Part shown: positions 11,250 through 23,129 of the stretch, piece by piece
Position numbering within the stretch: the stretch's first letter is position 1
Layout of the letters: each line of letters opens with the position of its first letter
DNA from: Glandiceps talaboti
Lineage: Eukaryota; Hemichordata; Enteropneusta; Spengelidae
Length of the DNA: 64,000 nt
NCBI RefSeq assembly: GCF_964340395.1
Contig: NC_135556.1
Location: forward strand, 23,017,723-23,081,722
Direction of reading: 5' to 3'
Notes under the pieces: model-generated
Databases searched by the model: none
Seen by the model: only the letters and a program-made list of their open reading frames with translations
What the model was told of the DNA's origin: nothing
Made by a program: the position numbers and the translations under genes

Positions 11250-14200
11250 CTGAAATGTGCTCTTAAGATGACATAAGGCTCACGTCACTGCCGCCAGACA
11301 CAGAACAAACTTCTGAAGTAACAAGGCATTCCAGCCAGCATTAACTTTTCTTTCAGTCATGCACTAGTTGAAAAGAAACTATGTCCCTTCCTGAAACACA
11401 CATACCAAAGTGTGTATACTGGTCAAACTTTGTTAAACAAACATACATCCACATTATTCAGTTTCGGGGGAGATGCTCATTTGCATAGACATTCCTGACT
11501 AATCATATGCAGCATCTTTGAGAGTCCTGGAACCTGAATACATATGTAGTGTTTGCAGTCAGGGGTCGGATGAAATTTGTAGAAAGGTATGCTCTGGCTG
11601 TCAGAGGGTGTTAATTGATCTGCAAACTCCTTTTTAGATAAACAGGAATGACTTGAACCCTTCTTGAATATAAAGAGGTCTTTATTCTCGTAGCAGTATA
11701 CCTGAGACGAGAACCTCATTAGGAGGACGTAAAAAACAAGAGTATGAATTGTTCAGAGTAGAGTGATCAGTTTCCGTTATGCCCTCTAGAAATTCTTCAT
11801 ATGCAAGACAAGTGTAGACAGGCTGGAAGAATTTAAAAGCTAAAACCTGAAATTGAAGTCTATCTTCAGATTTGGTATTTAATCTTGATGTTCACAAGAG
11901 TGTATGCACCTCCACCACATTACTGTTTGCATCACCATAGTCCAACATCACCCCTTCACTATAATACAACCTTCTTATCTGATATAAACAGGATATAGAA
12001 ACATATATATACATTACAAGCCTGTGACATCATCAAAATATAAAAAAGTTCATGAACACTTATGACACCCCACTTAAAACTTAAACGATCTCATCTCCTC
12101 CTCACACCACATCAAAGTGAAGCGATGACACTCTAACACTAACAACACATGCCACAGAGGTAACAATACATATCCATTTATAGGCTTTGCTCCATCCTCC
12201 CCTTAAAACACATGATGGATGAGACTGACCACTACTGCACAACATTACTGCATAAATACTTGTTATACATTAATTTGTTTGTCTGTGAACCCAAGCCGAA
12301 GGTCACCAACCGTCCTGCTGTTCCATGGTATAGTAAATACAGGTACCCAGAGACAATGGTGTCTTAAATGACAACACAGGTATGCTAGCCCTGGCTATCT
12401 TCTTATCACAGGTAGATGTCTATTATACCCCTACAAGTCAGACAGAAGCTTGTTTGTCCAAAGTTAGCAGTTATATTTGGAAACATGTTAGCCAACACTT
12501 CATTCACATTTACATCTTGTTTTTTTAATGGTCTGAGAAAAGTACCATGTTTGAAGTATTTGTAAATATGGTTGCTTGATAGTTTGAGGGCCAGGAAATC
12601 ACACATAAGTGAAAGTGTGAAAGGTTGTGTTATGCTTAGAGATCTGTTTATGAGCTCATCCATTTGGAAGCTATAAAATATCAACTAAAAAAGACAATAA
12701 ACAAGGCACACAGTAGTGAATAATTGACAATCTCTCCACTGTAACATTATGTTCAGCTAACTCATGTATGCTAAACAACAGGATTAATAGCATATAAGGA
12801 CAAGACTATAGTGTTGAATTGAGTTTGTTCAACAACCTTGTAGAAAGTCGCAGTACAAACTGCTTTTATATCTTAATCACAAGTGCTGTAAACCATTTAC
12901 AGTATCCAGCCACCTTCTGCCAAAGAAAACACAATACAGATACAATTGTGCTCATAATGGTAACTCTGGACTCACTAAACATCTAAACTTTCAGACGTCT
13001 TCACTGTTGGTGGCAATTTTGTCAACAGCTACCTGATATAGTTCACATTTTGTACCATTCAAAGTAACTTGTTGGGACTCTATCCATCTGTGAAATAGCT
13101 TTTAAGAGCAAGATTATCTCAGAAAAGTAAACAATTATTTCCAGGCCCATGACCAGAGTAAACTTGCATACACAGCCTGGGGCTATGGGGTTTTTGGTCA
13201 ACTCTACTCTCTTGTCATGATAAGGATCTCTAGAACGAATTCACAAATCCTGCAGATACAATGAGCACTGAGCTTTCGTGACGCCAACTATCACATTGTT
13301 TACGCATATATACCTGTTTGTGCGTATGCTTCTCATTCAGTATATTTGACTCTTGTTTTGAGCTGTACTTCAGGTAAGCGTTTGGTCAAACTGTGGTTTT
13401 GAAGCTGGGTGAAACACCTGCCAATCATTTCCTGGTGAAATACCTCAGTCACACGACATAGATAGAAGTACAGGAAGTGAGGCATCATAGTTCACCTGTG
13501 TTCAGTCATGTAACTACTAGCAGTTTACTTGCTTTATTTCCGAGTGAGTCTTAGTAAATTCCTAAAATTTCAACCGAGTATTTTCGCTGAGAAAAGTCTG
13601 ACTATCACTCACCAAAATAGATAATGAAATAACTGACTGTTTCATTGCTACAGATCGATGATTTCGAATAATTTCGGCTACCACTTTGATGAAATATTAC
13701 ATTTCAAGAATATCGACTAATTGGTTCAATTTAAGATGGCATCAACACTACTTAGTAATTCATCTATACAGCAGGTGAAGACAGAAAATTAATGATTTTG
13801 ACTTGAAAATGGAAGTGACATTGGTATTGTGGGATTCTTTACGTTGGGATTTTTACTTGGAAATAACACCTATATGAATGCTGTTTACAGTATACATAAG
13901 ATAATTAGATTAACTAACTCCTCTACTTGGTGGAAGAATCACTTAAAAATATCACCTCCTATTGGTGGAGAGATACTTAAATACGGTATAAACCAAGACA
14001 CTTTATATAACACAACTATTGAGGCAGGGAATGGGGTGCTCTTCAAACAAGTAGAAAAGGAGAGATTTTACTTCCGTCAATTTGTTTACTTTGCAAGTCA
14101 TCTTTGAAGAAATAATGAATCGTTTGTTATTATTGTAGGAATGCCAACTATACAGCAAAAAAAATTCTAAAATGACACGTTCAGAAAAGATTACAATATT

Positions 14201-17200
14201 GTACACGACTCGGCGATTGAAATGAGTGAATGAGACATTCCTTTCTCTTTTATTCTAAGCTATGCATTCATCGAGTCCTGACAACATGTCACTGAGAAAA
14301 CTGAAAAGTATAGCGACAAAAAAGACAACTAAATACTGATAATACGTATTGTGGTTTGAACTATACGCATACCTGGAAATCTGATCTCGTATTATTTGGT
14401 TAGAGGTATTTTACACAACTTGTTCTATTACAGTTTACCACAAAGGCACTCGTAAAAAAAGTGATCGGTTAACGCTTTAACTTCCATACATGGCAGAATA
14501 TTGAGGGTATCGTGTGAAGCACGTGTTGTGGTCAATCACATAACTCATCACACCTACATAGTACATTGAACAAGAAATAATTCCTGATTTTGATAACTAA
14601 TAGAAACTATGAGGGAAATAAACATATCTGTTTAGTTAAAGCAGTGTCTAATTTTGTACAAAATATAATAAAATAATTAAATTTCTTTTATATATATGTA
14701 CTCGAAAAATGACAAATTTAAGCTTTTTCTTCCAAAACAACACATTCGGGGGGACACATCATGGTGGACATTGTATATGAAATGCCATGGTGTGTATATA
14801 GAAAGAAAACATAATGAAACTAACAAGAAATCAAAGACAAATGCTAAAAACAAAATGATACAATAAAGAGACTAGAGCCATCCATTTTCAAGATGTTTTA
14901 GGTCTTTCTCTACTTTTTAAGTCATCCTGAGACTTGGCTTGACAATGTTGTTTGCCAGTCGAGTAAGTATATTTAACCAAGTTTCTGTGTTCCTGTTTGA
15001 GCAGACAGGCATGGAAACCAAGGTACTGGTATTTTGACTTTTCGGTTGACTGACCAGTTTTACTTTTTACATCCTTTATCCCTCACTACCGTGTAATCCA
15101 AAAAACAAAGTTGAAACCAAGCCAACCCTAAACATAGTTACAAGCAAAACAGTATATTAACCTTTGTTTAAATACATGCATGAATGCCAAAGGTGTGATG
15201 GGAAAACCATATCATTAGCATATATAGGAATGCTGACCCCCTCAGGGGCTGGAAATGGCAAATAACATATATGTAATCAGTGGTGGTTTCACCTGCCTGA
15301 GGTCAACAACCTGGGGTGCATTGGACCAAAAACACAAAACACAAAATCTGATGAAAACAAATTTTATGATGAAGTTCAATGACTACTTGCTAGTATTGTG
15401 AGGTGTTTTATCTGGTGGTTTGACTTGTACTTCACCTTTGTATATATTGAAATGAGCCGATTTTAATCCTCATGACTGGGGCTACTCATGCATGTAATAG
15501 GTAGCGAAATGGTAAACAAAATTTAGGGACTTAGAAATCTGTTTTCAAATAGAAGTACCACTAAAATGTGGTGATACAACTGACACACCTGTTTAAGTTG
15601 TAAGAAATTGGAAAAGAACAACATTGCGGTTTTCAACAAACTGTGTTTTCAACTTAGCTCATCTGTGCATCGTAAATGACAGGTAAAGTGACTGTGAAAG
15701 TTTTACCAATGGTTAACACCTCGTTAATAAAACATGGGCAGTTCCTACCTTTTTCTTTCATTTAACCAAGCACCCCAGCCAGTCTCTGGACTCGCAGAAA
15801 CAGCAACTCTGTCATTCATGTCCAGTACCATGATGGATCTTGTACTTCACAACTATCAAGACGTCTTTCTCACTGTTGAAACTCTCACGGAAACATCTGA
15901 GTTGGTGTTCAACAGCTGTATTCTTTAGTGACTGAACTCCGTTAATAATGTGACTTGGGTTTTATACTACACGACCTGAAGGCCTTGCCTATAGGTCCCA
16001 ATGGGTCTGTCTATGACGTAGATCTAAACAATTCTAACAATAGTCAAGAAACTGCCCTCTTTTATACCAACTGTCCACAATACAGTCATCATTCAGTCAG
16101 AGATAAACAACGCAGCACCTTTCACAGGAAGTACTTCTAAGCCAACAAATTTCAGGGTAAATACAACGGAAAACCGTCATCCACTCTCACAGATAAGCAC
16201 AATTGGGGGGTTCATTATTATGAATACCAGATGAATTATGTCTTCTTTCTAGGATCAAAACATCTACGACCTTAAGGCAATTATTTTTATAGAAATAACT
16301 TCCGAACATTGACCCTCTCTCTGGTCAGGCGACTTGTTGTAAGTCACCGACTTGTTCAAATAAACAGGTTAATATTTCTTTTCTGATAGTGTTTGATAGC
16401 AAATTACATGGTAGGACTTTTATCGACAACAGTATAATCTAAAACAAGGTCAGCAAACATTGGCACACTGTTACATGGCTCTGGTATTCAGTCAGGAAGC
16501 TGTTGCTATAACAAACTCACGCTAGGAATTACAACTGTTTTCTCAGTATAAAAGAAAATTCAATTCTTGAGGGAGTATCACCTGTATGTGTTTACTTGAC
16601 CATGACTCAACTCTCATATCAGTGGAGTAAACATTTCAAGACATACCAATGTTGTCATAATCATATGACAGCTTGCATACTGGTAAGATATTGGTGGCCA
16701 CTGTTTTTGAAGTCCAGATTATTGTTATGTATGTTTCTACAATATAAATATTGATGACCACTGTTTTTAAAGTATGATGTATGCTTCTTTGATAGTGTCC
16801 TTCTTGTCACTGTTTATCAGAATTTATATTTATTTAAGCTATACTTCCTAAAATAAGATTTCAACAAGAATCTTATATCCCTTTTCGCCAATTTCTTTTT
16901 CAATATCTTCACAGAAATACCATAAATATTTATGTTTATTGCCAATTGAATGCAATGAAAGATTTTAAACTAACTACATCCACATAGTATCCAAATAGTG
17001 TAGGGCAACTTCAAATGGGGTGGAGGTTCATTAGATGAAAGATTCAAAATTTCATTTTCAGGGAAAGATATAAGTTGTTGAATATTCACCAGATTTCTGC
17101 ATTTCTAATGTAATAATAGAAGATTTGTTAAACCATGAAGGTAGCATCACAGTCCTACCTCCTTGGTTTAACCAAAGTAAAAACAGTGATTGTTATATAT

Positions 17201-17806
17201 GCTTGTGGTAAAAAGCACTCAAGACTCACACAATGTATCCTGTATCTCCTCCACAGGTAGTCTGTCAAAGTGGTGTGAAACCATACAAAATGCATAGCAA
17301 GTATCATGTAAAGAGAGATTACAAGTGGAATTCAACCAAATGTCAACTTAGACTAGTAATTAGCAGGTACACAAAGGCCAATAATTAGTAAGACCAACAG
17401 TAGAGATTGCTATCAGCTTCTATAAACAAAGCATTGCAAGGATATCCTCCTCCCTCAGGAATGTACTCAACATACCAAGAGGTACAACTTTATAAGATGA
17501 TTTTTGGTTGGTTAAACTACTGTCATTTCAAACTTTTGGGTCAAATTTGGCCAATCAGTGAAGATCTTCAAGACTCTTGGACCAACCAATGAAGACCTTC
17601 ACACTTTTTCAACCATGTTTGGCCATAACCTTTCAGTAAATAGTTGTAAGGTTTACTAATGAGTCTTATCATTTCTTATTGCAAAGATTACCAAACCTAA
17701 ATGTAATTTAAAGCAAAATTCTTTTCTATGTCAAAGCTACAAAGTGACACAAAATGACTGCCTCCAATTTTGCTTCAACTCTAATACTGATATTTTCTCT
17801 CCTCAC
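11250..17806 (-). other. Gene A last intron
   Basis: About 6.5 kb. It holds an ambiguous exon-like block at 13314-13373 with splice-like borders on both strands and a CpG-richer segment around 13.2-14.5 kb. Two plus-strand frames, 15734-15928 and 15955-16140, lack donors. The frame at 15734-15928 has acceptor-like sequence before it but also a plausible reading on the minus strand, so neither can be trusted. Otherwise plain AT-rich sequence. Confidence 0.4.
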
Positions 17807-17879
17807 CTGGTTCAGTTTTTCTGAAGTTGTACTTTTATACTTCTGTATGTATCCCACAACACCAAGAGTACAAAAGAAA
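17807..17879 (-). CDS. Gene A, candidate internal exon
   Basis: Minus strand: one entry base, 24 codons and donor AACCAG|GTGAGG. The peptide includes FFCTLGVVGYIQKYKSTTS. Exit at a codon boundary fits the last exon, and the one-base entry completes the Cys codon begun at the end of the exon at 20093-20194. The acceptor (GAAGATTTTAG) has a short pyrimidine tract. An alternative acceptor ending ACATACAG would give a 12-codon exon with a different entry phase. Confidence 0.4.
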
Positions 17880-18797
17880 CTAAAATCTTCACGTAAATCA
17901 TACTCATCTTAGTATCTCTTATAGTAGTATCTTTTAATCCTCAGCAAAGACAATAGTAAGTGAGGTGTGTCCTTCAACTACCTCTACAAGTAAGCTATTA
18001 TTTTGTCAAGTACATGTACAATCCTGTAGATTAGAACTGTAGAAGTGAAATGAGTCCCTGGAGCTCTGGGGTCTGTGTTTCTACATCCTGTATGACAATC
18101 TAAAACTAGTATTATTACTTCATATGTCTTTGTACAGGTAGACATTTTTTATTCAAATCCACCCACGCCAGATAATTGTATTTATAAATCTTTCTGGACA
18201 CAGAAAATTAAATTTTATGAGAAGTTTGTGTGGGTGTAGAAATATTTCCTATGGGAGGATTTATTCAATGAAATTTAAAGCGAAGATAGTTTCAATACTT
18301 TTGTTAAAGTTCATTTTTATTTTCATTTGTATCACACTGACTATACTTTCAATACTTTGTTACGTTATGCTGGCATGACTTAAACTTAAAGTTCTACTAC
18401 CTTGGATGTATTCACACACATGTCAATTGCCAAAACACAAAGAGATGTGATGTACACATGGGAGTGTCCTTTGTCATAATCCATTACAATTGCGCATCTA
18501 CATGTATTTGGAGACACTGACGACCAGATTTAACAACTTGGGATAGTTTAAAGGTTTTTGACCTCCTTTGCATATCACAAATTGGAACGTTAAATGACAG
18601 GAATGGTTTACAAAGGGGTTAATTCTTAATACTAAATGAAGTCCTCTGTAATTGGGGCTTCTAAATAACATAACTTACACATTAAGAAACAATAACTGTT
18701 GTCGTTGACTTGTTTGGGAGCGTCATCAAAGTTGTAACGTTGTGTATCAACATGTTTTTTTTTAAACAACAAAATACAAGCATGCTTCATTAACTAA

Positions 18798-18837
18798 CAT
18801 TACCACACAATACTGGCTGAATTCTAATGTGGTAATG
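18798..18837. repeat. Short inverted repeat
   Basis: Ten-bp perfect arms CATTACCACA and TGTGGTAATG are separated by 20 nt. It lies in a gene A intron and could be a foldback relic. Confidence 0.6.
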
Positions 18838-20092
18838 AAAATTCAGTTATGCTGAGGTCTACTTTAGCATCAATTACAACCAATTTATATAGTTTCACAT
18901 GAAATGTTTATGTGTTCAGACTACACATAGTATTTGAAAAGAAATGGAAGTTCTATAAACTGACAAATATAGGGTGTCAATGACCAGACTAATAGCGACA
19001 ATGTTGATGAAATAACTGTCACTCACTGTATGATCATCCAGCTTTAACACTTTTAATTCCTTCATTTCAATGGATATGGATGAGCTAAGAACTACTATCG
19101 ACGTTTGACAATGATGGTTTTAGCAAGAAATCAATAAAATGACAATTTGATCCTGGGAGGAAACACTCCCGATGAAATCCATGTAACAATGCTAAAGACT
19201 GACAAATCAATAAATGACAATAGTACTGCCTTTTTTTGTATCACATCCAATCTGTATTAAATGAAGACTAAAATAATACTGATGTAACATGACATTTGGA
19301 TTACATTCAGACTTCCAGTTTGAATTTATTCATAATTATCATCCATTATTATGGAATCTGCCAGACATTAGACAGACTTATTGAAATGGTAATATTTCAT
19401 TTATCAGTCCAACAAAAGAATCCAGGTATTAAACTCAAACTATACAAAATAGGGAAACGTCAAGTCTGCAAACTGTATTTCACATTCCACTCTCTGTTTC
19501 ACTTCTAATATCTAGACTAAGGTTTCACCACTGATGTTGCCTTCACTACCTTGAAAACTGAAAGCGTTGTCCAGTAGCGCCAATAATATACCAGTTATGT
19601 GTGACATATTTTTTTGATGGGCAGCCTGAACGCTAGGTTTGGTGTCACCATATGATAATAGACACCTACCGACATCTTTGTTGAAGTGTAATGTTGACAA
19701 AATGACACTTCAATAGGCAATTGTTAAAGACTTGACTCCCACTGCCTTTCAAAAAAAAAAAGTAACACTCCAAAGTACTGGGCAATCTCATTTTAAATCT
19801 CACCAATTTTCAACTATTCGTGAGTTTGCAAGGTGAACAAAATAACCAAAAGAGATTGGTATCTATTGAGAGATAGCATGTAATGCTATCAGGTCAATCC
19901 ACTCCATATACACAAATCACAGGAAGTCTAGAGTACAAAGACCTACAGAGGAATGCTAGCTTTGGTGCCACAAAAGCCAGTCAGGGCACCTCAAGTTCAA
20001 CCGGAATACCATTATGCACTAAAATACTCTAATAAGGGTGAAAATATTGAGAGATGTCAAAGAACAAAACAAATATGAGGTCATAGACTTAC

Positions 20093-20194
20093 CAATGGGA
20101 TTCAACTGTCATGTGTTGGTCGGATGGCAGTAGTTCTAGAGACAACCCGAGAATGTAAAAGCACCGACCATCATCACCCGAGGGATCTACTGCA
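20093..20194 (-). CDS. Gene A, internal exon after the PDZ
   Basis: Minus strand 102 nt: one entry base, 33 codons, two exit bases, with a strong donor (GTAAGTC). The peptide includes DDGRCFYILGLSLELLPS, with a hydrophobic strand-like centre. One-base entry matches the two-base exit of the PDZ exon, giving a continuous frame from PDZ into this segment. The acceptor (AATGTATAG) is weak. The plus strand is also open here, but its product has no domain and its borders are worse. The function of this post-PDZ domain is unknown. Confidence 0.6.
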
Positions 20195-20565
20195 CTATAC
20201 ATTTTCAATGTTCAATCACTTTGTTTTCCATGTCTTAATCTCCTCCTTTCTTTCAGGATTTTACCAACTGCTCCCTTCAGTGTCATACTAGTATTATGTG
20301 GTTCACCTTAATTGACAGGCATAAGATGTTGCCGCAGCTCGACAATGGTATGTGCATGTATCAAAGTTCAAACACCTTTTAAATACTCCCAAGACTATTC
20401 CAAAAGCATTACAGCAAGCACAATCCTGATGGAAAAATCTCCAGTTTGAGGTGGCCTCGATTTTTCACAAGGAAAAGACAAAACCTTGGTTGGCCTGCTC
20501 AATGAGACGAGTAACACAGTGGTATGTACTGTGGCGCCAATCTGCATGACAATGGGTTTGTTTAG

Positions 20566-20634
20566 TATGAGGATTCAATCTATGGTAATCAAGGAGGGCA
20601 CTATTATCTCCTACCAGTGACAGTCAGGACAATG
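20566..20634 (+). CDS. Exon-like block on the opposite strand (doubtful)
   Basis: Plus strand: acceptor GGGTTTGTTTAG, 23 complete codons (begins YEDSIYGNQGGHYY) and donor ACAATG|GTAAGA, entering and leaving at codon boundaries. The minus strand has stops in every frame here, so if this is an exon it belongs to a gene opposite to gene A. It ends 68 bp before the inverted-repeat element at 20702. It could be chance or a captured fragment. Confidence 0.25.
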
Positions 20635-20701
20635 GTAAGAGGACAAAAGACAAGTTAAGTCAAGAGATAGGTGACAACTCAAGTCAAACTATAGGCTCTA
20701 T

Positions 20702-20890
20702 ATTACACTTTTTGTCATATAACCTTAGCATTTGGGTGTTTGAGACACACACAATTCTTGTTTGAGACACACACAATCCTTGTTTGAGACACACTGAATC
20801 CTGGTCATAAGACCTTAGCATTTGACGTTTTATGCTACAATTTACTCTAACACAGAACACATCAAAAGATGCGTTAGTCGGAGGTGACTT
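20702..20890. repeat. Left terminal inverted repeat
   Basis: About 190 bp matches the right end inverted. Internally it has the block TTTGAGACACACACAAT three times in tandem with small changes, and two copies of CCTTAGCATTTG. This modular structure is typical of foldback elements. Confidence 0.8.
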
Positions 20891-21030
20891 CTTCAAAGCA
20901 TCCTGCTTTCAAACTGTTACAATTTCGTGTGGTGTCTAAGACACGCTAACTTCTGGTCTGTCGAACAGAGTAAATTGTTGACATTAACTCTCCAATGCCG
21001 CTTTCAACGTTGAAGAGAGCGCTCGAGCAG

Positions 21031-21219
21031 TCAGTAGACGTCTACTACGCGGTGTCCAGTGTTTTCGGTGACCATCCCGCTTTCCACTGATGTTTCTCGT
21101 GTCTCCTTTTTCACCCCTCTCTCGCTGTGTCTTTTCGTAGAGTACGTAAGTCCAGTGTCTACATCAAATTTTAAAAAGTGGTGTATGATACGCTCAAACT
21201 CAAATAATTCTTCATCCAA
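21031..21219 (-). CDS. Hypothetical frame inside the foldback element
   Basis: A 62-codon minus-strand frame in the CpG-rich core (starts at a non-ATG codon followed by DEELFEFERIIHHFL). It is acidic and charged. No domain is recognised, and part overlaps the inner inverted repeat, so it may be repeat-driven rather than coding. Confidence 0.2.
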   Translation of the reverse strand: MDEELFEFERIIHHFLKFDVDTGLTYSTKRHSERGVKKETRETSVESGMVTENTGHRVVDVY

Positions 21220-21224
21220 ATTAG

Positions 21225-21517
21225 ATGGTACTCTGCTGTGATAGTAGTCCTGCTTGCATACGGATTAAGTCGTCCCTTGAGCGAAACGCGTACACCGTCT
21301 GCGAGCATGACTACCGTGAAAGTGACTCTTCAGAATCGCAATATCACAATTTTCTTGGTCGCGGTCCAATGGATGTTTCGCATCTCTTCGGCCATCTAGG
21401 TCCATGGAATCGTAAAAAGGGGATACTTTATCAGATCACCCTCCGAGAATATGGGTACGATGCCCCATTTCTGTCTCTCTGTCTCTCTCTCTGTCTCTCT
21501 CTCTGTCTCTCTCTCTG

Positions 21518-21589
<72 letters not shown>

Positions 21590-21614
21590 GACGTGTCGAA
21601 ACCCCGTAGCATAG
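21225..21614 (+). CDS. Hypothetical frame inside the foldback element
   Basis: Plus-strand open frame. The first roughly 80 codons are varied and coding-like (for example [17 protein letters not shown]) with higher GC than the flanks. The last roughly 45 codons are the CT microsatellite read as Leu, Ser and Cys. It could be a captured host exon or an element protein remnant; no family is recognised. The adjacent minus-strand frame at 21031-21219 runs head-to-head with it. Confidence 0.25.
21471..21588. repeat. (CT)n microsatellite
   Basis: A 118-bp CT-dominated tract has interrupted CTGT units on the left and pure CT on the right, inside the foldback element core. It can form H-DNA. Confidence 0.95.
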
Positions 21615-21934
21615 AAATCCAGAGCTAGTTGAAGGTAAAACTTCCCGGATTTCGGAAAGAATGTGGTTTTTGAAGTGATTTTCTCCCAGATTCACTATAT
21701 AAAAAAAAAAGGGGGGGGGGGTCTTTTTCATTGAAATATTAACTGGAAAAGGGGTACATATGAAATTTCGCTAACAAGCCGGGGTACCCACCAATCCATG
21801 ATCGAACGACTGCCACTGCTGGGGCGTCGCGACGCGTCGGAGAGTCAGAATTGTACGGGGTGTTGGTCACCGAAAACACCCGTCCTGTAGACTACCCGAA
21901 CTGTCAATCCGTGTTGACGGCCCTTTGATATGTG

Positions 21935-22075
21935 CTGTTTTAGAGTAAATTGTTGCAGAAAATGCCCAAATGCTAAACTCTTATGACCAGGATTCAGTGT
22001 GTTTCGAACACCTCAATTCTGGTCATAAGACCTTAGCATTTGGTTGTTTTCTGCAACAATTTACTCTAAAACAGA
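21935..22075. repeat. Inner palindrome of the foldback motif
   Basis: Arms 21935-21991 and 22019-22075 are near-perfect reverse complements of about 57 nt, both beginning outward with GTTTTAGAGTAAATTGTTGC. This is the same motif as in the outer terminal repeats, so the element carries at least four copies in alternating orientation. Confidence 0.8.
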
Positions 22076-23029
22076 AGACATCAAGGGTTCCGTCAATGAG
22101 AGTTGATGCAGACACAAGTTGGTGTGGTTTCGACTGGAGTGTTTGTTTTGTCGCCTGGAACTGACGCATCTTTTGATGTGTCCTGTTTTAGAGTAAATTG
22201 TTGCACAAAACGGCAAATGCTAAGGTCTTTTGACCAGGATTGTGTGTGTTTCGAACAAGGATTGTGTGTGTTTCGAACAAGAATTGTGTGTGTCTCAAAC
22301 ACCCAAATGCTAAGGTTATATGACAAAAAGTGTAACACTTCCAGACTACATAATTCCATTTACACTTTCCCACACTTAACATGTTTTATGGCTCACAATC
22401 TGGATATTGGAATAAACTATTTGATTTGTAGGGGAGGTTGGTTATCAAAAGATGAACAATGCAAATTTAAACCACCTGTATGATCCACAGGACAACTGGT
22501 GTTTTTTTTCTGAAAATAATTTATTCAATACAAAGTCCATGGATGTATCATGAAAGATGTGTCTCAAGCTACTTGGAACTTCAAATGTTTTTAGCAGAAT
22601 TTGGTACAAACAAAATAGTTTATTTACTTTAACTTCAACATTTATATTTTGAAATTTCCTTGCTCATAAGTGGTGCTAATAATTCAATAACATGCAATGC
22701 TCATTACAAAATTCAACATGGCATTATGGGTTTGTCAATCACAACAACAGAGATACAAAGGTTAAAAATCTAGTTTGATACAAACTTCAGCAAAAAAATT
22801 GCTTATTTTTAAGTACATTTTAAAAACTACAAATTATAATGATAAAAGGGCTCACTTAAAAAATTCCTGAAGTCCTTTCTTTATTCTATGGCTAATCAAT
22901 GTGAAGTGTAGAAATTTTCTGAATTTCCTTTGACAACATTTCAAATCAGAATACACCAAAATTATTTTAAACGTTACAAATATTCACCTTCTCATTTACC
23001 GAGATTAATTACGTTTTACTCAAAACTTC

Positions 23030-23030
<1 letters not shown>

Positions 23031-23128
<98 letters not shown>

Positions 23129-23129
23129 T
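23031..23129. repeat. (CAT)n microsatellite
   Basis: About 33 perfect CAT/ATC triplets. The uninterrupted length suggests a young, unstable array. On the plus strand it would read as poly-His, which is not a gene. Confidence 0.98.

Larger units (their letters stand above)
20702..22337. mobile_element. Foldback-type element with long complex inverted repeats
   Basis: The segment 20702-20890 is repeated in reverse complement at about 22150-22337 with high identity, both ending outward in TTACACTTTTTGTC. Each terminal repeat contains subrepeats such as TTTGAGACACACACAAT and GACCTTAGCATTTG. The inverted similarity reappears further in: 21059-21074 matches 21864-21879 inverted. The core is CpG-rich, unlike its surroundings, and carries a long CT microsatellite and two open frames. 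A second inverted pair of the same motif sits at 21935-22075. I find no convincing target-site duplication. No transposase is recognised, so it is probably non-autonomous. Confidence 0.75.

Noticed and set aside
13829-14107. Plus-strand 92-codon frame
   Set aside because: No splice or start support; AT-driven composition (Asn, Ile, Tyr, Phe).
18690-18795. Minus-strand ATG-led frame with a GTAAGTT donor
   Set aside because: The peptide (RYNFDDAPKQVNDN) looks coding, but no acceptor exists and the exit phase needs a different entry into 17807-17879. The plus strand is also open. Unresolved, left out of the model.
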